DNA from: Dyadobacter koreensis
GTDB taxonomy: Bacteria > Bacteroidota > Bacteroidia > Cytophagales > Spirosomataceae
Direction of reading: 5' to 3'
NCBI RefSeq assembly: GCF_900108855.1
Contig: NZ_FNXY01000006.1
Location: 62,001 to 126,000 of the forward strand
Length of the DNA stretch: 64,000 bases
Positions within the stretch are counted from its first letter, which is position 1. Each line of letters begins with the position of its first letter. The notes beneath the pieces were generated by a model. The model worked only from the letters and a program-made list of their open reading frames with translations, made no database searches and was not told where the DNA came from. The position numbers and the translations under genes were made by a program. Positions 25,845 to 34,976 of this stretch are shown in pieces.

Positions 25845-27113
25845 TCAGATGATTCTTTGAAGTTTGATCATTGCAAAAAAGGTTTTCTTATCGCGGGTTA
25901 CCATAATATCCAGTGCTTTTCCATCACCTTTTTTCATGAGCTGATATACGTCGTTAATGTTCATTTCCTTTACCGAAGCACCGTCAATAAACATGATTTG
26001 ATCACCCTTTCTTAAACCTGCTTTCTCACCAGGGGAATTCTCTTTTACATGATCGATGAAGTAGGCATCCAGTTTTTCGCCGACGGCAAGGATGTCCAGT
26101 CCGCTCATGTTATATTCAAAACCTTCTTTTAGACGGCTTTTGATTGGTTTGAAAATTACATACTTTTCGGGATAATTAAAGGTAATCTTGAAACGGCGCA
26201 GCATATCGCAGCCAATGCTTCCCTGACGATTATTGCGGTCTTCTATTTTTAATCCATAAGCAATACTATCCGGAAAAGACGTGAGGACATTTGTGAGCTC
26301 ATTTGAACCCAGTTTAATTCCGTCGATTCGCCCCAGACTTCCCCGCACCGCTCCGTTTAAGCCAAGTCCCTCCCGAGGTTCAATCACAAAAGCTGGCAGG
26401 GAAATCTGATTTTGAGCCGTATGATCGATTAGCAGAGCATTTCCTGCACCAGTGTCGATCATCAACCGTAAATCTTTGTAATTCTTGCCGGATATTGTTG
26501 CATCAGTAGCCAGGTAAGGCTTGGTATTTTCAATCTGGATTGGCAATTTATCACCGTTTTTAGCGCTGTATTTGTATTTTGCCGGCACACTCAGCAACAT
26601 TTCTTTTCTGGCGAAGTCCAGTGTTACGACAAAGCTATTGAAAATTTCGTAGCCGATAATGCCATGTATCGGTATTCCCGCGTAACCCGAAAGGCTTGTG
26701 ATCGGTTCATCCAGAACGAGCATATTGTGCTGATTCACCTGCATGTGCTGCATCGATAACGAGTTGCCGATGGCCGTATGCCCGCTGATCATTTTTCCGT
26801 CACCCAATCCTTCGATCATCATCTTGCGTTTCAGATCAAGTTTTGTTTTATCCAGTGCGGTCGGATCTGTGATGATCGTATTTGCTACGCCGGTATCCAG
26901 GATAAAATTTAATGTATCCGAGCCATTAATCTGGATTGGAATAATGATCAGGTTAGACCGAAATTTAAAAGGAATCCGGTCATGTTTACGATTTCCGGTC
27001 AGGAAAAAGCCGCTTGCAGTCTCTTTTACCGGTTTCTTTTCGGCTGCTACACAGCCTGAGAAATAAATATAAAATATGGTTAATACGAATATTAGCCATT
27101 TTATCTTTTTCAT
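25845..27113 (-). CDS. Retropepsin-like aspartyl protease with PDZ domain
   Basis: A 422-residue envelope protein, probably lipid-anchored (YFSGC). Two retropepsin-like lobes are visible with active-site motifs FILDTGVAN (Asp73) and LMIDTGAGN (Asp220), so one chain may form a complete pseudo-dimeric protease. A PDZ domain follows from about residue 340 (AYFIDHVKENSPGEKAGLRKGDQIMFIDG). Such proteins are common in Bacteroidota but poorly characterised. It is transcribed after or separately from the L,D-transpeptidase, 75 nt apart on the same strand. Confidence 0.88.
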   Translation of the reverse strand: MKKIKWLIFVLTIFYIYFSGCVAAEKKPVKETASGFFLTGNRKHDRIPFKFRSNLIIIPIQINGSDTLNFILDTGVANTIITDPTALDKTKLDLKRKMMIEGLGDGKMISGHTAIGNSLSMQHMQVNQHNMLVLDEPITSLSGYAGIPIHGIIGYEIFNSFVVTLDFARKEMLLSVPAKYKYSAKNGDKLPIQIENTKPYLATDATISGKNYKDLRLMIDTGAGNALLIDHTAQNQISLPAFVIEPREGLGLNGAVRGSLGRIDGIKLGSNELTNVLTSFPDSIAYGLKIEDRNNRQGSIGCDMLRRFKITFNYPEKYVIFKPIKSRLKEGFEYNMSGLDILAVGEKLDAYFIDHVKENSPGEKAGLRKGDQIMFIDGASVKEMNINDVYQLMKKGDGKALDIMVTRDKKTFFAMIKLQRII

Positions 27114-27490
27114 TTTGTCAGAGGACTAAATTATACTATCCTAAAAGCATGAATTTTAATATTATTATTTCGCTAAATAAATGACTAAAACCATGAAATT
27201 CCAATCGTAAAATTAGCACGATATATTTAAAAACCGTCTAAATATTAGGATGATCGGTATATTTAAATTGCTGAATTGAAGATTAGTAGGGCCGGGTTTT
27301 AGCAAGCAGTTTTGTTTTGAATCAGCTCAAATAAGAAAACGTGCAGTTCAGATAATTCCGGTAGGTACGAAAATGTTGATTTTCTACTTTTGTTCCCGGA
27401 TAAACTTTGGTCATCTTCAACTGATTTTGTTGCGGTTGACGGATATCTTAAAAATTTATTCAAAGTTGAAGGACCTAAACCGTGCCATGT
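27114..27490. promoter_or_regulatory. Divergent intergenic region
   Basis: A 377-bp AT-rich region between the divergent protease and histidine-kinase genes. TACTTTTG at 27385-27392 (plus strand) matches the TAnnTTTG minus-7 element, and may serve the kinase gene with a leader of about 90 nt. No TTG is seen at the right spacing. The open frame on the minus strand across this region has no protein features. Confidence 0.4.
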
Positions 27491-28687
27491 ATGCACTTTG
27501 TTCAACGTTTGCTTTCGCAGTCAAAACTCCCGCTGACACCGAAACAATTTTGGTGGTATGCACTGGGTTACTGGAGTATTTTTGCGATTATCACTTTCGG
27601 GCAGCTCAGCATGTTATGGATTTTGAAAGAGGGGTTGGTCATGCAGTATCACGAAACGTTCATCTGGCTGCTCGACGGGCTTTTCTGGTGGTCGACGACG
27701 CCGTTGATCTTGTATGCGTCTTTGAAAGTTCCCATCGCTTTCAAGGAACGTAAAACATTATTGATCAGACAAGTATTTCTTCATCTTCTAATTGTCACAT
27801 TTCTTAATATCTTTCTCAATTCGTTTCATTACCTGATAACTAATCCGATTATGTTTTGGGCCGTCGGTAAATCTGTGCCGGCAGAAAAATATTTATTTTC
27901 GCTGTTCATGGCATATACGGCAAGTTTTAGCCAGTACATGCTGCTGGTAATCGGGTTCAATAAAGTGTCATATATTTATCGGTATCAGGCTTTAAAACAG
28001 GAACATTTCAAGGCAGAGCTTACAAATGAGCAATTACGCGGACAACTTGCAACAGCACAACTTCAATCCTTGAAAATGCAGCTGAACCCTCACTTTCTTT
28101 TTAATACCTTGCATGCCGTCGTAAGTCTGATGATTAAAAATGATATAAGAAAGGCAACTCAGATGATCACAACCTTGAGTGATCTTTTACGTGCGGTTCT
28201 TGTAAATCAGAAGGCCGATTTTATTCCTTTGCAAGAAGAATTGAAGCTTACGCAGCAATATCTGGCCATTCAGCAAATCCGGTTTCAGGACAGATTAAAA
28301 GTGGAATACGACATAAATCCGGCGACTGAGCTTTGCGCAGTTCCTCAGCTGATTTTACAACCGCTCGTCGAAAATTCTTTCACGCATGGTATTTCTGAAC
28401 TAACGACGAATGCTGTTATTCGTATTACGAGCAAAATTCGAGGTACATTCCTGATCATTGAAGTAATTGACAACGGTGTCGGAAATAAACAGCGCAAATC
28501 TTCATCGGGAACAGGTCTTGGTTTAAAAAATACCATGCTTCGATTGCAGCAAGCTTATGGAAATCATGGAATTCTTGATTTTACTCAGCCGCCGGGAGGA
28601 GGAACGATTGTGAGCCTGTCATTTCCAAGTCAAACTAAAACCAAAATTCAGGAAACCAATGACTTATTGCTGCCTTATCATAGATGA
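27491..28687 (+). CDS. LytS/YehU-type sensor histidine kinase
   Basis: Membrane sensor kinase of about 399 residues. Four N-terminal transmembrane helices (residues about 20-165) and a short coiled coil lead to the His_kinase motif MQLNPHFLFNTLHAVVSLM, with phospho-acceptor His201. The ATPase domain has PQLILQPLVENSFTHG (N box) and GTGLGLKNTMLRL (G box). A GTG at 27482, three codons upstream, is an alternative start. The response regulator gene overlaps its 3' end by 29 nt. The signal is unknown since the sensor part is only membrane helices. Confidence 0.92.
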   Translation: MHFVQRLLSQSKLPLTPKQFWWYALGYWSIFAIITFGQLSMLWILKEGLVMQYHETFIWLLDGLFWWSTTPLILYASLKVPIAFKERKTLLIRQVFLHLLIVTFLNIFLNSFHYLITNPIMFWAVGKSVPAEKYLFSLFMAYTASFSQYMLLVIGFNKVSYIYRYQALKQEHFKAELTNEQLRGQLATAQLQSLKMQLNPHFLFNTLHAVVSLMIKNDIRKATQMITTLSDLLRAVLVNQKADFIPLQEELKLTQQYLAIQQIRFQDRLKVEYDINPATELCAVPQLILQPLVENSFTHGISELTTNAVIRITSKIRGTFLIIEVIDNGVGNKQRKSSSGTGLGLKNTMLRLQQAYGNHGILDFTQPPGGGTIVSLSFPSQTKTKIQETNDLLLPYHR

Positions 28688-29435
28688 TGAAATATTGGCA
28701 AGAGACGTGATCCGTACATTTTTATCAGCGGATCTTTCTATTCGTGTGGTGGATGAGGCCTCGAACGGAACGCAGGCTGTCATCAAAATTTTGCAGCACA
28801 AACCCGATATTATTTTTCTGGATATCCAAATGCCCGAACTGGATGGCTTTGAAGTATTGAAGGAAATATGGCCGTACCATCAGCCTTTTGTCGTTTTTAC
28901 AACTGCATATGATCAGTATGCTCTGCGTGCTTTTGAGGTCAATGCAATTGATTATTTGCTGAAACCATTTGATGAGATCCGATTTCATCAATCCATTGGA
29001 CGTTTGAAAGAACGACTAAGCCAGCAGTCTCAGCCGCGTGTTGAAGAATTGGTAAGCCGGCTGTTGAACGAGCAAAAAGAGGGAAAGGAAGGGAGCCATC
29101 TGAAGCGAATTTTAGTCAAGGAAGCCGGGCGTATGTATCTGGTAAAATTGGAGGATATCACTCACTTCGGTGCCGATGGAAACTATATTTCTCTGTACAC
29201 GCTGGCAAAAACGTACACGATCTACGAAAGTCTGAGTAGCCTGGAAAATCGTCTGGATCCATCTGTGATGATCCGTGTGAGCCGTTCCAATATAATTAAT
29301 ATCAATTTCATCTCAGAAATGGAAACCTATTTTAACGGCGAATACATCGTGCATTTGGCGGGAGGTCATAAGATTAAATGGACGCGCGGATACCGGGATA
29401 CGATCAAAGCTTTTTTAACGAAAATGGGTTCATAG
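28659..29435 (+). CDS. LytTR-family response regulator
   Basis: Response regulator of 258 residues: receiver domain (1-120) with Asp55 in IIFLDIQMPELDG and the conserved Lys in LLKPFDE, then a LytTR DNA-binding domain (about 150-250; RILVKEAGRMYLVKLEDI, VSRSNIININFI). Partner of the overlapping histidine kinase. No adjacent obvious target gene. Confidence 0.95.
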   Translation: MTYCCLIIDDEILARDVIRTFLSADLSIRVVDEASNGTQAVIKILQHKPDIIFLDIQMPELDGFEVLKEIWPYHQPFVVFTTAYDQYALRAFEVNAIDYLLKPFDEIRFHQSIGRLKERLSQQSQPRVEELVSRLLNEQKEGKEGSHLKRILVKEAGRMYLVKLEDITHFGADGNYISLYTLAKTYTIYESLSSLENRLDPSVMIRVSRSNIININFISEMETYFNGEYIVHLAGGHKIKWTRGYRDTIKAFLTKMGS

Positions 29436-29780
29436 AGTTTATTATAACGGATTTGGCGCTGTATTTCTTAGAACGATTTAGTGAAATAAATTGTGTTCAA
29501 GAAGATACTTGGGAAAATTTGAACCGCTGAATTTCAAATAACATCCTGAAAGTTTTTCGGTAAAGCCATATTTAATTAGCTATGAAATCAATATTTAAAA
29601 TTGGGGCTGCGGTTGATATAAAATCTGAGTAGGCAGGATGAGTGCGGCCGGATATACCTGTTAACCGGAATTTGTCCTTGAAAAAAGGGGGACGACTGAT
29701 AAAGTTCGGTCTTATTAAAAGTATTTGATTTTTTTAAAGTAATGAAATTAGAAAAGCAAGATCAAGTGTGTTTATAATTT
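29436..29780. other. Intergenic stretch, no gene seen
   Basis: A 345-bp region between the response regulator and the converging membrane HTH-like gene. I see no credible open frame, no strong hairpin with T-run and no repeat. Confidence 0.5.
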
Positions 29781-31046
29781 TCAAAATGCTTCGAAGACCA
29801 TTTCATCCTGGCTGGATAAGCGGATCTTTCGAACAGCGCCAGTCCCCTGAAAGGTGTAAGCTATTCCGATAATCCTGACGTTGTTTTTAGGTAAAGGAAA
29901 CTCTATGGCGATCTTTTTATTCACAAAATATTGAATATTAGAGCTGTTGCTTTTGCAGGAAACTTCGACCCAATTTGAAAAATCAACTCCAAATGCAGAT
30001 AAATCTGCTTTTTTTCCGGACACATAATGATCGACGCTTAAAAGGTTTAATTCGGAGACACAGCCTTTAACAGAAAGCGGAATGACAATCGGAATGCTAT
30101 CTGTAAATAAGGTTATTCTGGTCAACTGACACACTGCGGCGCCTTCCCGGAATTCATTTTTTATCTCACTGGTAAAAGAAAAGTCGTTTAAAGAAACAGG
30201 GTCAAAGTTGCCGACATTAGAATAAGTTACAACGGGTGGTTTTGGCTGCATCGGAATATTTTTCTGACTAATAACCGGAATCGGAAGGCTCAAAATTCCG
30301 TCTCTTATAAAGTCAGAATTTTTAAGATAAACCGGAATTTCTTTATCGTCAATTGTACCAAGCCATCCGTCAGTCGGGACTAAAAGTTTGTGTTCTCTAA
30401 TGACCTGGTTTCCAATTATAAGTTTGGCGATAAACAAACCTGGTTCATAATAAATAGACGTGTGTTTGTGTTGGTTTTTATCAACCAGCGTCCGTTTATT
30501 ATTGTCCCAAGACTGCTGGATAAAAACCGAGTCGTCCGGTGCTTGTGAGGCATCATAGGTGAACACGACAGAATTTGGAATTCCTCTTGTGATGGGCTGG
30601 CTGCTGAATGAAAAATCTTCTGGTTTTAAAAGCGCATCACCGTTGTCGAATGCGAAAATACTGATCGTTCCGATGATCAATAGCGAGCCAAACAGCCAGG
30701 CCAGTTTTATGGCCGATCCATTTTTGGCTGCCCTGTTATTTTGGTTGGCAGGTTCAGAAATTTCTTTCTGAGCTGTCGTTTTTGTTTTTATAAAATTTCG
30801 CCAGTCTTCATAACCCGCAAACTTAGCCAGCGTATTCAACGTCGTCACACTTGGGAGATGATTATATTCAACTCTTCCCCAGATTCTTCGCAGTGTACTA
30901 ACGCTTAATGAAACGCCGGTATCATCCAGAATAAGCTGGCTCAGGTTTTCAAAATCAATACTTTGCCAACTTTCGCCTGGTCCCCAATCAAGCTTTTGCT
31001 CAATTAATTTCTTACACCGTAAAAGTTCGTTTATCTCGGATGGCAT
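29781..31046 (-). CDS. Membrane protein with N-terminal HTH-like domain
   Basis: A 421-residue protein. Residues 1-90 resemble a small helical DNA-binding-like domain widespread in Bacteroidota (VSLSVSTLRRIWGRVEY, then LNTLAKFAGYEDWRNF). One transmembrane helix follows (about 118-136, LAWLFGSLLIIGTISIFAF), then a beta-rich extracytoplasmic part of about 280 residues with no recognised fold. The layout suggests a one-component membrane-bound regulator that senses something outside the inner membrane (inference). No Pfam name can be given with certainty. Confidence 0.72.
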   Translation of the reverse strand: MPSEINELLRCKKLIEQKLDWGPGESWQSIDFENLSQLILDDTGVSLSVSTLRRIWGRVEYNHLPSVTTLNTLAKFAGYEDWRNFIKTKTTAQKEISEPANQNNRAAKNGSAIKLAWLFGSLLIIGTISIFAFDNGDALLKPEDFSFSSQPITRGIPNSVVFTYDASQAPDDSVFIQQSWDNNKRTLVDKNQHKHTSIYYEPGLFIAKLIIGNQVIREHKLLVPTDGWLGTIDDKEIPVYLKNSDFIRDGILSLPIPVISQKNIPMQPKPPVVTYSNVGNFDPVSLNDFSFTSEIKNEFREGAAVCQLTRITLFTDSIPIVIPLSVKGCVSELNLLSVDHYVSGKKADLSAFGVDFSNWVEVSCKSNSSNIQYFVNKKIAIEFPLPKNNVRIIGIAYTFQGTGAVRKIRLSSQDEMVFEAF

Positions 31047-31181
31047 TGGTTTTCAATGTGATATAACTTGAAATAACTTGACCAGGATTTGAGAGAGAAA
31101 AGAATGTCCATTCGCTTAGGTTTGTCAAAGGTAACAAGTCACCTGTAAAATAACCTGTCATTTTACACAATATCTGAAAGT

Positions 31182-31436
31182 ATGTACAAAGTTATAACAC
31201 GCTTACTGATAATATCATTGCCACTTACGCAATTATTGAAAGCGCAGACCATCTTTCTGGATTCCTCGAAAGGTGACGACCGAAATAAGGGAACCGTTCA
31301 GTCGCCTGTCGCAAGTTTTGATGCAGCCATGAATCTCGCTGCAAGCTTTTCCCGAAAAGAAAATATCACCATTAAAGTGCAGCCGGAATTATATATCCTG
31401 ATGGATAAAATCATTTTGTTCATTCACATCTTTTAA
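31182..31436 (+). pseudogene. 5' remnant of a secreted right-handed beta-helix protein
   Basis: Open frame of 84 codons with a signal peptide (ending LLKAQ) and the typical start of pectate-lyase-like beta-helix proteins: TIFLDSSKGDDRNKGTVQSP followed by FDAAMNLA and ITIKVQPELYIL. It then stops after an unrelated hydrophobic tail, while family members run to 500 or more residues. No further beta-helix sequence is seen downstream. Best read as a truncated gene. Confidence 0.6.
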
Positions 31437-31452
31437 TCCTTTATCCAAAGCC

Positions 31453-32597
31453 ATGAAAACAATAATATTTATTTTGTTAGGCCTTATTTCAGTCTCTGTT
31501 GTTGCTCAAAAAAAGAAACATACTGATGCTGTCAAAATCAATTCGGTTTTGAAAATTCCCTTAACAGCAGATAGCTGGGACTTTTGCAGGGTAAGGTTGA
31601 ATTTACAGAAGTCGATTCCAGGCAGGCTATGAAGATTTCAGCTAACGGTGTCCAGGCAGTTTTAAAAAACACAACGTTTATTAACGGGACCATCGAATTT
31701 GATCTTCTACCCAACGATCCATACTTTGCTACCGTTTATTTTCATTGGGAAAATCCGAAGGAAAATGAATGTTTTTATTTCAGAACAGACCAAAATAGAG
31801 ACTCTGCTGCAACAGATGCGGTTCAGTATGCAGCCACAATTTCAGGCGTGAATTTATGGGATTTGCTGGGTCACTTTCAGGGAAACACTTATTTCTGGAA
31901 AGATGGATGGAATCATGTGAAGATTGTAGTTTCCGGTATGCAGATGCGGGCATATGTCAATGATATGGCGCGGCCAGCCGTTGAAATTCCAAGACTTGAA
32001 GCCAATACTTCGAAAGGTACTATCGCTTTCGAAGGAGATTGCGTTATTTCAAACCTCGTTATGAAAGTGGATCAGACAGAAAATTTATCCCCATTGCCGG
32101 GAATTGATCTTTCGGATCACGACCCCCGATATATTCGTACCTGGCAGGTAAGCGAGCCTATTGAAACACCGAAAGGAATCGATTTCAGTATCGATTTTTT
32201 GCCGAAGTCCGGAGATATCTGGGAGACTATCAGCTCAGAAAGAATGGGTTTAATTAACCTGACGCGAAAATTTGGAGGACATCAAGGTAAGCGGAAGATT
32301 GTCTGGTTAAAAACAATGATTGACTCCAAAACTGAACAGAAAAAGAAAATGTCTCTCGGTTTCAGTGATGAAGTCTGGGTATTTTTAAACGGTCGCTATT
32401 TGTATGTCGATAAAAACTTATACGGCTCGCCCATCATGAAACAACCAATTGGGAGGTTGTCACTTGAAAACTGCTCTTTTGACATTCCTTTCAAACAAGG
32501 GAAAAACGAGCTTTTAATAGGGGTTGCCAATAACTTTTTCGGATGGGGGATTGTTGCCAGGCTTGAAAATATGGGAAGTATTTCGGTGTTGAAATAG
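31453..32597 (+). pseudogene. Secreted lectin/DUF1080-like protein, interrupted by a frameshift
   Basis: The gene opens with ATG 31453 and a signal peptide (MKTIIFILLGLISVSVVAQ), but this frame ends at a stop near 31628. The rest continues in another frame from about 31584 (QGKVEFTEVDSRQAMKIS). The switch falls at the T-run 31582-31585: one missing T would restore SWDFLQGKVEF. The long C-terminal part (about 337 residues) has a concanavalin-like fold signature (INGTIEFDLLPND, YFWKDGWNHVKIVVSG, MRAYVNDMARPAVEI). It could be a real frameshift or a sequencing error. Possibly sugar-binding; no catalytic site seen. Confidence 0.68.
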
Positions 32598-32798
32598 CAG
32601 GATTATCAGGGGCGCGAACCGCTGCTTTGGAAAGGATCGAAATCTCCTTTTCCTAAGCGGCGGTTTTTTGCTTTTGCCGGCAATGATCGTGTTCACGGAT
32701 ATACAATACCTTCGCTGGTACGGAAAATGATGTTTTGCTGAACCGTACGAACTATTAGAAGTTGGTATTGTTTAAGGTTTATAGCCTGAACCGGAAAA

Positions 32799-33668
32799 AT
32801 GGAGACAAAAATAGTCAGAGTGCCACAAGGATTAACAAGCGCCCCTTATAACCAGAAAAGTCTGAAATTTAAAGATCTATCGGTCATCGAATCCTGCGTG
32901 TTTTCAGACACTCGGACGGGCACTATGTTTCTGGAAGATCACCTTTTGTTGTTTGTTCTAGAAGGCACTTACAAAGCGCGCCACGGAAGGGAAGAATATA
33001 CCGTCAGAAAAAATCAGATGGTTTTATTGAAGAAAGCAGTTGTGATAGATTATCATAAAGCTGCGGAGCCAGGGCAAGACAGTAGGGTCGAGTATATGAT
33101 GTTTTTTCTTAAAGACGATCTTTTAAAAGATTTCATCAAAATAGCTGATATCAAATCTTTGTCTACCGATGAATCGGCGGCTGTTCCTGTGTCGGTTAGA
33201 GAAGTCAACGAGCGCTTGCTGAAATATCTGGATTCACTAAAACCTTATTTCAGCGAGTCAGAGAAAATCGAGGAAAATCTTATCCGGCTTAAATTACTCG
33301 AACTGTTATTTGATCTCACGAATACCGACCAGAATATTCTGGCACAATTATTACAACTCAATCAGATCAGTCGTAAGAATATTAAAGCAATTGTGGAGGA
33401 AAATTTGCTGAATCCGGTTTCGTTAAATGAACTTGCCTATTTATCAGGACGGAGTTTGTCGAGCTTTAAGAGAGATTTTCAGGCCTTATATAACATGCCG
33501 CCTTCACAGTGGATTCGTGAGCAGCGGCTCGAAAAGGCCAAAGATTTGCTTTTAAATAAATCGATGTCCGTCACGGATGTTTGTTATACAACAGGTTTCG
33601 AGAATATTGCTCATTTTTCCAGATTATTTAAATCACATTTTGGCTATTCGCCCTCGTCACATAAATGA
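32799..33668 (+). CDS. AraC-family transcriptional regulator
   Basis: A 289-residue regulator with an N-terminal cupin-like sensing domain (about 1-110; LEDHLLLFVLEGTYKARHG) and a C-terminal AraC double helix-turn-helix (about 195-289; LAYLSGRSLSSFKRDF, SVTDVCYTTGFENIAHFSRLF). Its stop overlaps the start of the SDR gene by 4 nt (ATGA), so the two are coupled and the SDR is a likely target or partner. Confidence 0.93.
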   Translation: METKIVRVPQGLTSAPYNQKSLKFKDLSVIESCVFSDTRTGTMFLEDHLLLFVLEGTYKARHGREEYTVRKNQMVLLKKAVVIDYHKAAEPGQDSRVEYMMFFLKDDLLKDFIKIADIKSLSTDESAAVPVSVREVNERLLKYLDSLKPYFSESEKIEENLIRLKLLELLFDLTNTDQNILAQLLQLNQISRKNIKAIVEENLLNPVSLNELAYLSGRSLSSFKRDFQALYNMPPSQWIREQRLEKAKDLLLNKSMSVTDVCYTTGFENIAHFSRLFKSHFGYSPSSHK

Positions 33669-34423
33669 AAATCATGCGATCTTTTGAAAATAAAATAGTG
33701 GTTATAACCGGTGCAGGAAAAGGTATTGGACGGTACGTAGCTTTGGCTTATGCAAGAGAAGGGGCGAAACTTGCAATTCTTGACAGAAACGCGGACGATT
33801 TAAAGGAAACTGAAAATCTGGTACGCGAAAAAGGAGCAAAAGTTTTTTCAAGGATCGTGGATCTCACTCAGCCAGTTGACATTGCTGATACTTTCAGAGA
33901 AATTAAATCAGAATACGGGAAAGTCGATATTTTGATTAATAATGCAGGATTAGGAAAAAGCAAGTCGCCCTATGAACTGGACATTGATGATTGGGATTAC
34001 GTATTAAATACAAATTTGAGAGGCACATTTATTTGTAGCCGAGAATCCGCCAAAATAATGAAGGAAAATGGAGGAGGGGCGATCATTAATATTTCGTCAA
34101 CCCGGGCACTGATGTCAGAACCAAATACGGAAGCTTATGCAGCATCGAAGGGAGGAATTCTGGCTTTAACGCATGCGATGGCAGTTTCACTTGGGCCGGA
34201 CAAAATTATGGTGAATGCGATAAGTCCGGGTTGGATAGAGACTGGTGATTATTCTCAACTGAAACCACTTGATCACCAACAACATCCGGCAGGCCGGGTC
34301 GGGAAGCCGGAAGACATTTCCAGGGCGTGTTTATTTTTAACAAATCCTGAAAATAATTTTATAACGGGTACAAATTTAGTCATTGACGGAGGCATGACCC
34401 GGAAAATGATTTATGAAGAATGA
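33665..34423 (+). CDS. SDR-family oxidoreductase
   Basis: Classical short-chain dehydrogenase/reductase of 252 residues. The cofactor motif is TGAGKGIG, the structural motif NNAG, and the catalytic set Ser in NISSTRA with YAASK. The C-terminus FITGTNLVIDGGMTRK is typical of 3-oxoacyl-ACP reductase or glucose/galactose dehydrogenase-like members. Acidic Asp40 after beta 2 (ILDRNADD) suggests NAD preference. Substrate unknown. Start overlaps the AraC stop; Met4 is an alternative. Confidence 0.92.
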   Translation: MKIMRSFENKIVVITGAGKGIGRYVALAYAREGAKLAILDRNADDLKETENLVREKGAKVFSRIVDLTQPVDIADTFREIKSEYGKVDILINNAGLGKSKSPYELDIDDWDYVLNTNLRGTFICSRESAKIMKENGGGAIINISSTRALMSEPNTEAYAASKGGILALTHAMAVSLGPDKIMVNAISPGWIETGDYSQLKPLDHQQHPAGRVGKPEDISRACLFLTNPENNFITGTNLVIDGGMTRKMIYEE

Positions 34424-34524
34424 ACGGAAATGATAACTGCTACGGGCAAACGTAACATATCTTTTTAGCGCGCAGTAGGTATTAAAGTGCCTCCTGAGCC
34501 TAAAAAAACACTTTTTTCGTCAAG

Positions 34525-34563
34525 AAACAAAAAACACGCAGGTTTCAAAATGAACCCGCGTGT
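34525..34563 (-). terminator. Rho-independent terminator of the tRNA-like RNA
   Basis: On the minus strand ACACGCGGGTT pairs with AACCTGCGTGT (11 bp with one mismatch) and is followed by a run of six T. It lies about 77 nt downstream of the tRNA-like 3' end, in the same orientation. Confidence 0.75.
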
Positions 34564-34639
34564 CAAATTACACTTCATCAACAAACTAAAAACCAAATAA
34601 AACTACTACGAAAAAAATCGCTTGTCAAGTTTTTTTTGC

Positions 34640-34800
34640 TGTAGGAGGGGGATTCGAACCACCCACGGTGCGGTTAGCCGCGATACAAAATACTGTTGGT
34701 GGTCCACCCCAGTCGACTCTCGTCGGCATTATACCGTGTTTATCCCTGATTCACCACCCCCGAGACAGGAGGGCATGGCTGCCAATTTCATCACCCTACA
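34640..34800 (-). ncRNA. tRNA-like RNA: type II body, GTC anticodon, 93-nt structured variable region
   Basis: Numbering from its 5' end (34800). Acceptor TGTAGGG (1-7) pairs with TCCTACA (155-161). The D arm is ATG/CAT with a TTGG-containing loop of leucine-tRNA type. The anticodon stem CCCTC/GGGGG encloses CTGTCTC, anticodon GTC (plus coordinates 34764-34766) with an unusual pyrimidine after it. The T arm GGTGG-TTCGAAT-CCCCC has one mismatch. The region 45-137 replaces the normal variable loop: CACGGT (63-68) pairs with ACCGTG (132-137), inside which are CGAC-GAGA-GTCG and GCGG-CTAA-CCGC hairpins. No CCA is encoded. A leucine-like type II body with an Asp anticodon cannot be an ordinary tRNA-Asp. 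It has its own promoter element and terminator. Confidence 0.7.
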
Positions 34801-34858
34801 ATGTGATATTTTGTCGATTCCAGATTTTAAAATAAATTGTCTTCCCTGGAATGACAAT

Positions 34859-34867
34859 GCAAAAGTA
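34859..34867 (-). promoter_or_regulatory. Minus-7 element of the tRNA-like RNA
   Basis: On the minus strand TACTTTTGC matches TAnnTTTG. It lies about 60 nt upstream of the RNA's folded 5' end. No clear TTG minus-33 element is seen; the upstream sequence is very AT-rich. Confidence 0.45.
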
Positions 34868-34976
34868 AGGCGTAAAATTTTAATTATAAAATATTTGCAT
34901 AAAAAAATCGAAAAATTTACGATATTTCTATAAATTGCTTAAAATCATTGCCAAAAATTCAATAAAAATCCTCTTT

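Noticed and set aside
31582..31590. Programmed -1 frameshift site
   Set aside because: The T-run does not form a canonical X XXY YYZ heptamer with a following strong hairpin; mutation or sequencing error is simpler.
34640..34800. Considered as tmRNA or as a tRNA with a group I intron
   Set aside because: Far too short for tmRNA and lacks a tag ORF; the extra sequence lies in the variable region, not in the anticodon loop, and no intron core was recognised.
34622..34933. 103-residue open frame on the plus strand
   Set aside because: It runs antisense across the tRNA-like RNA and its promoter; the translation has no protein features.
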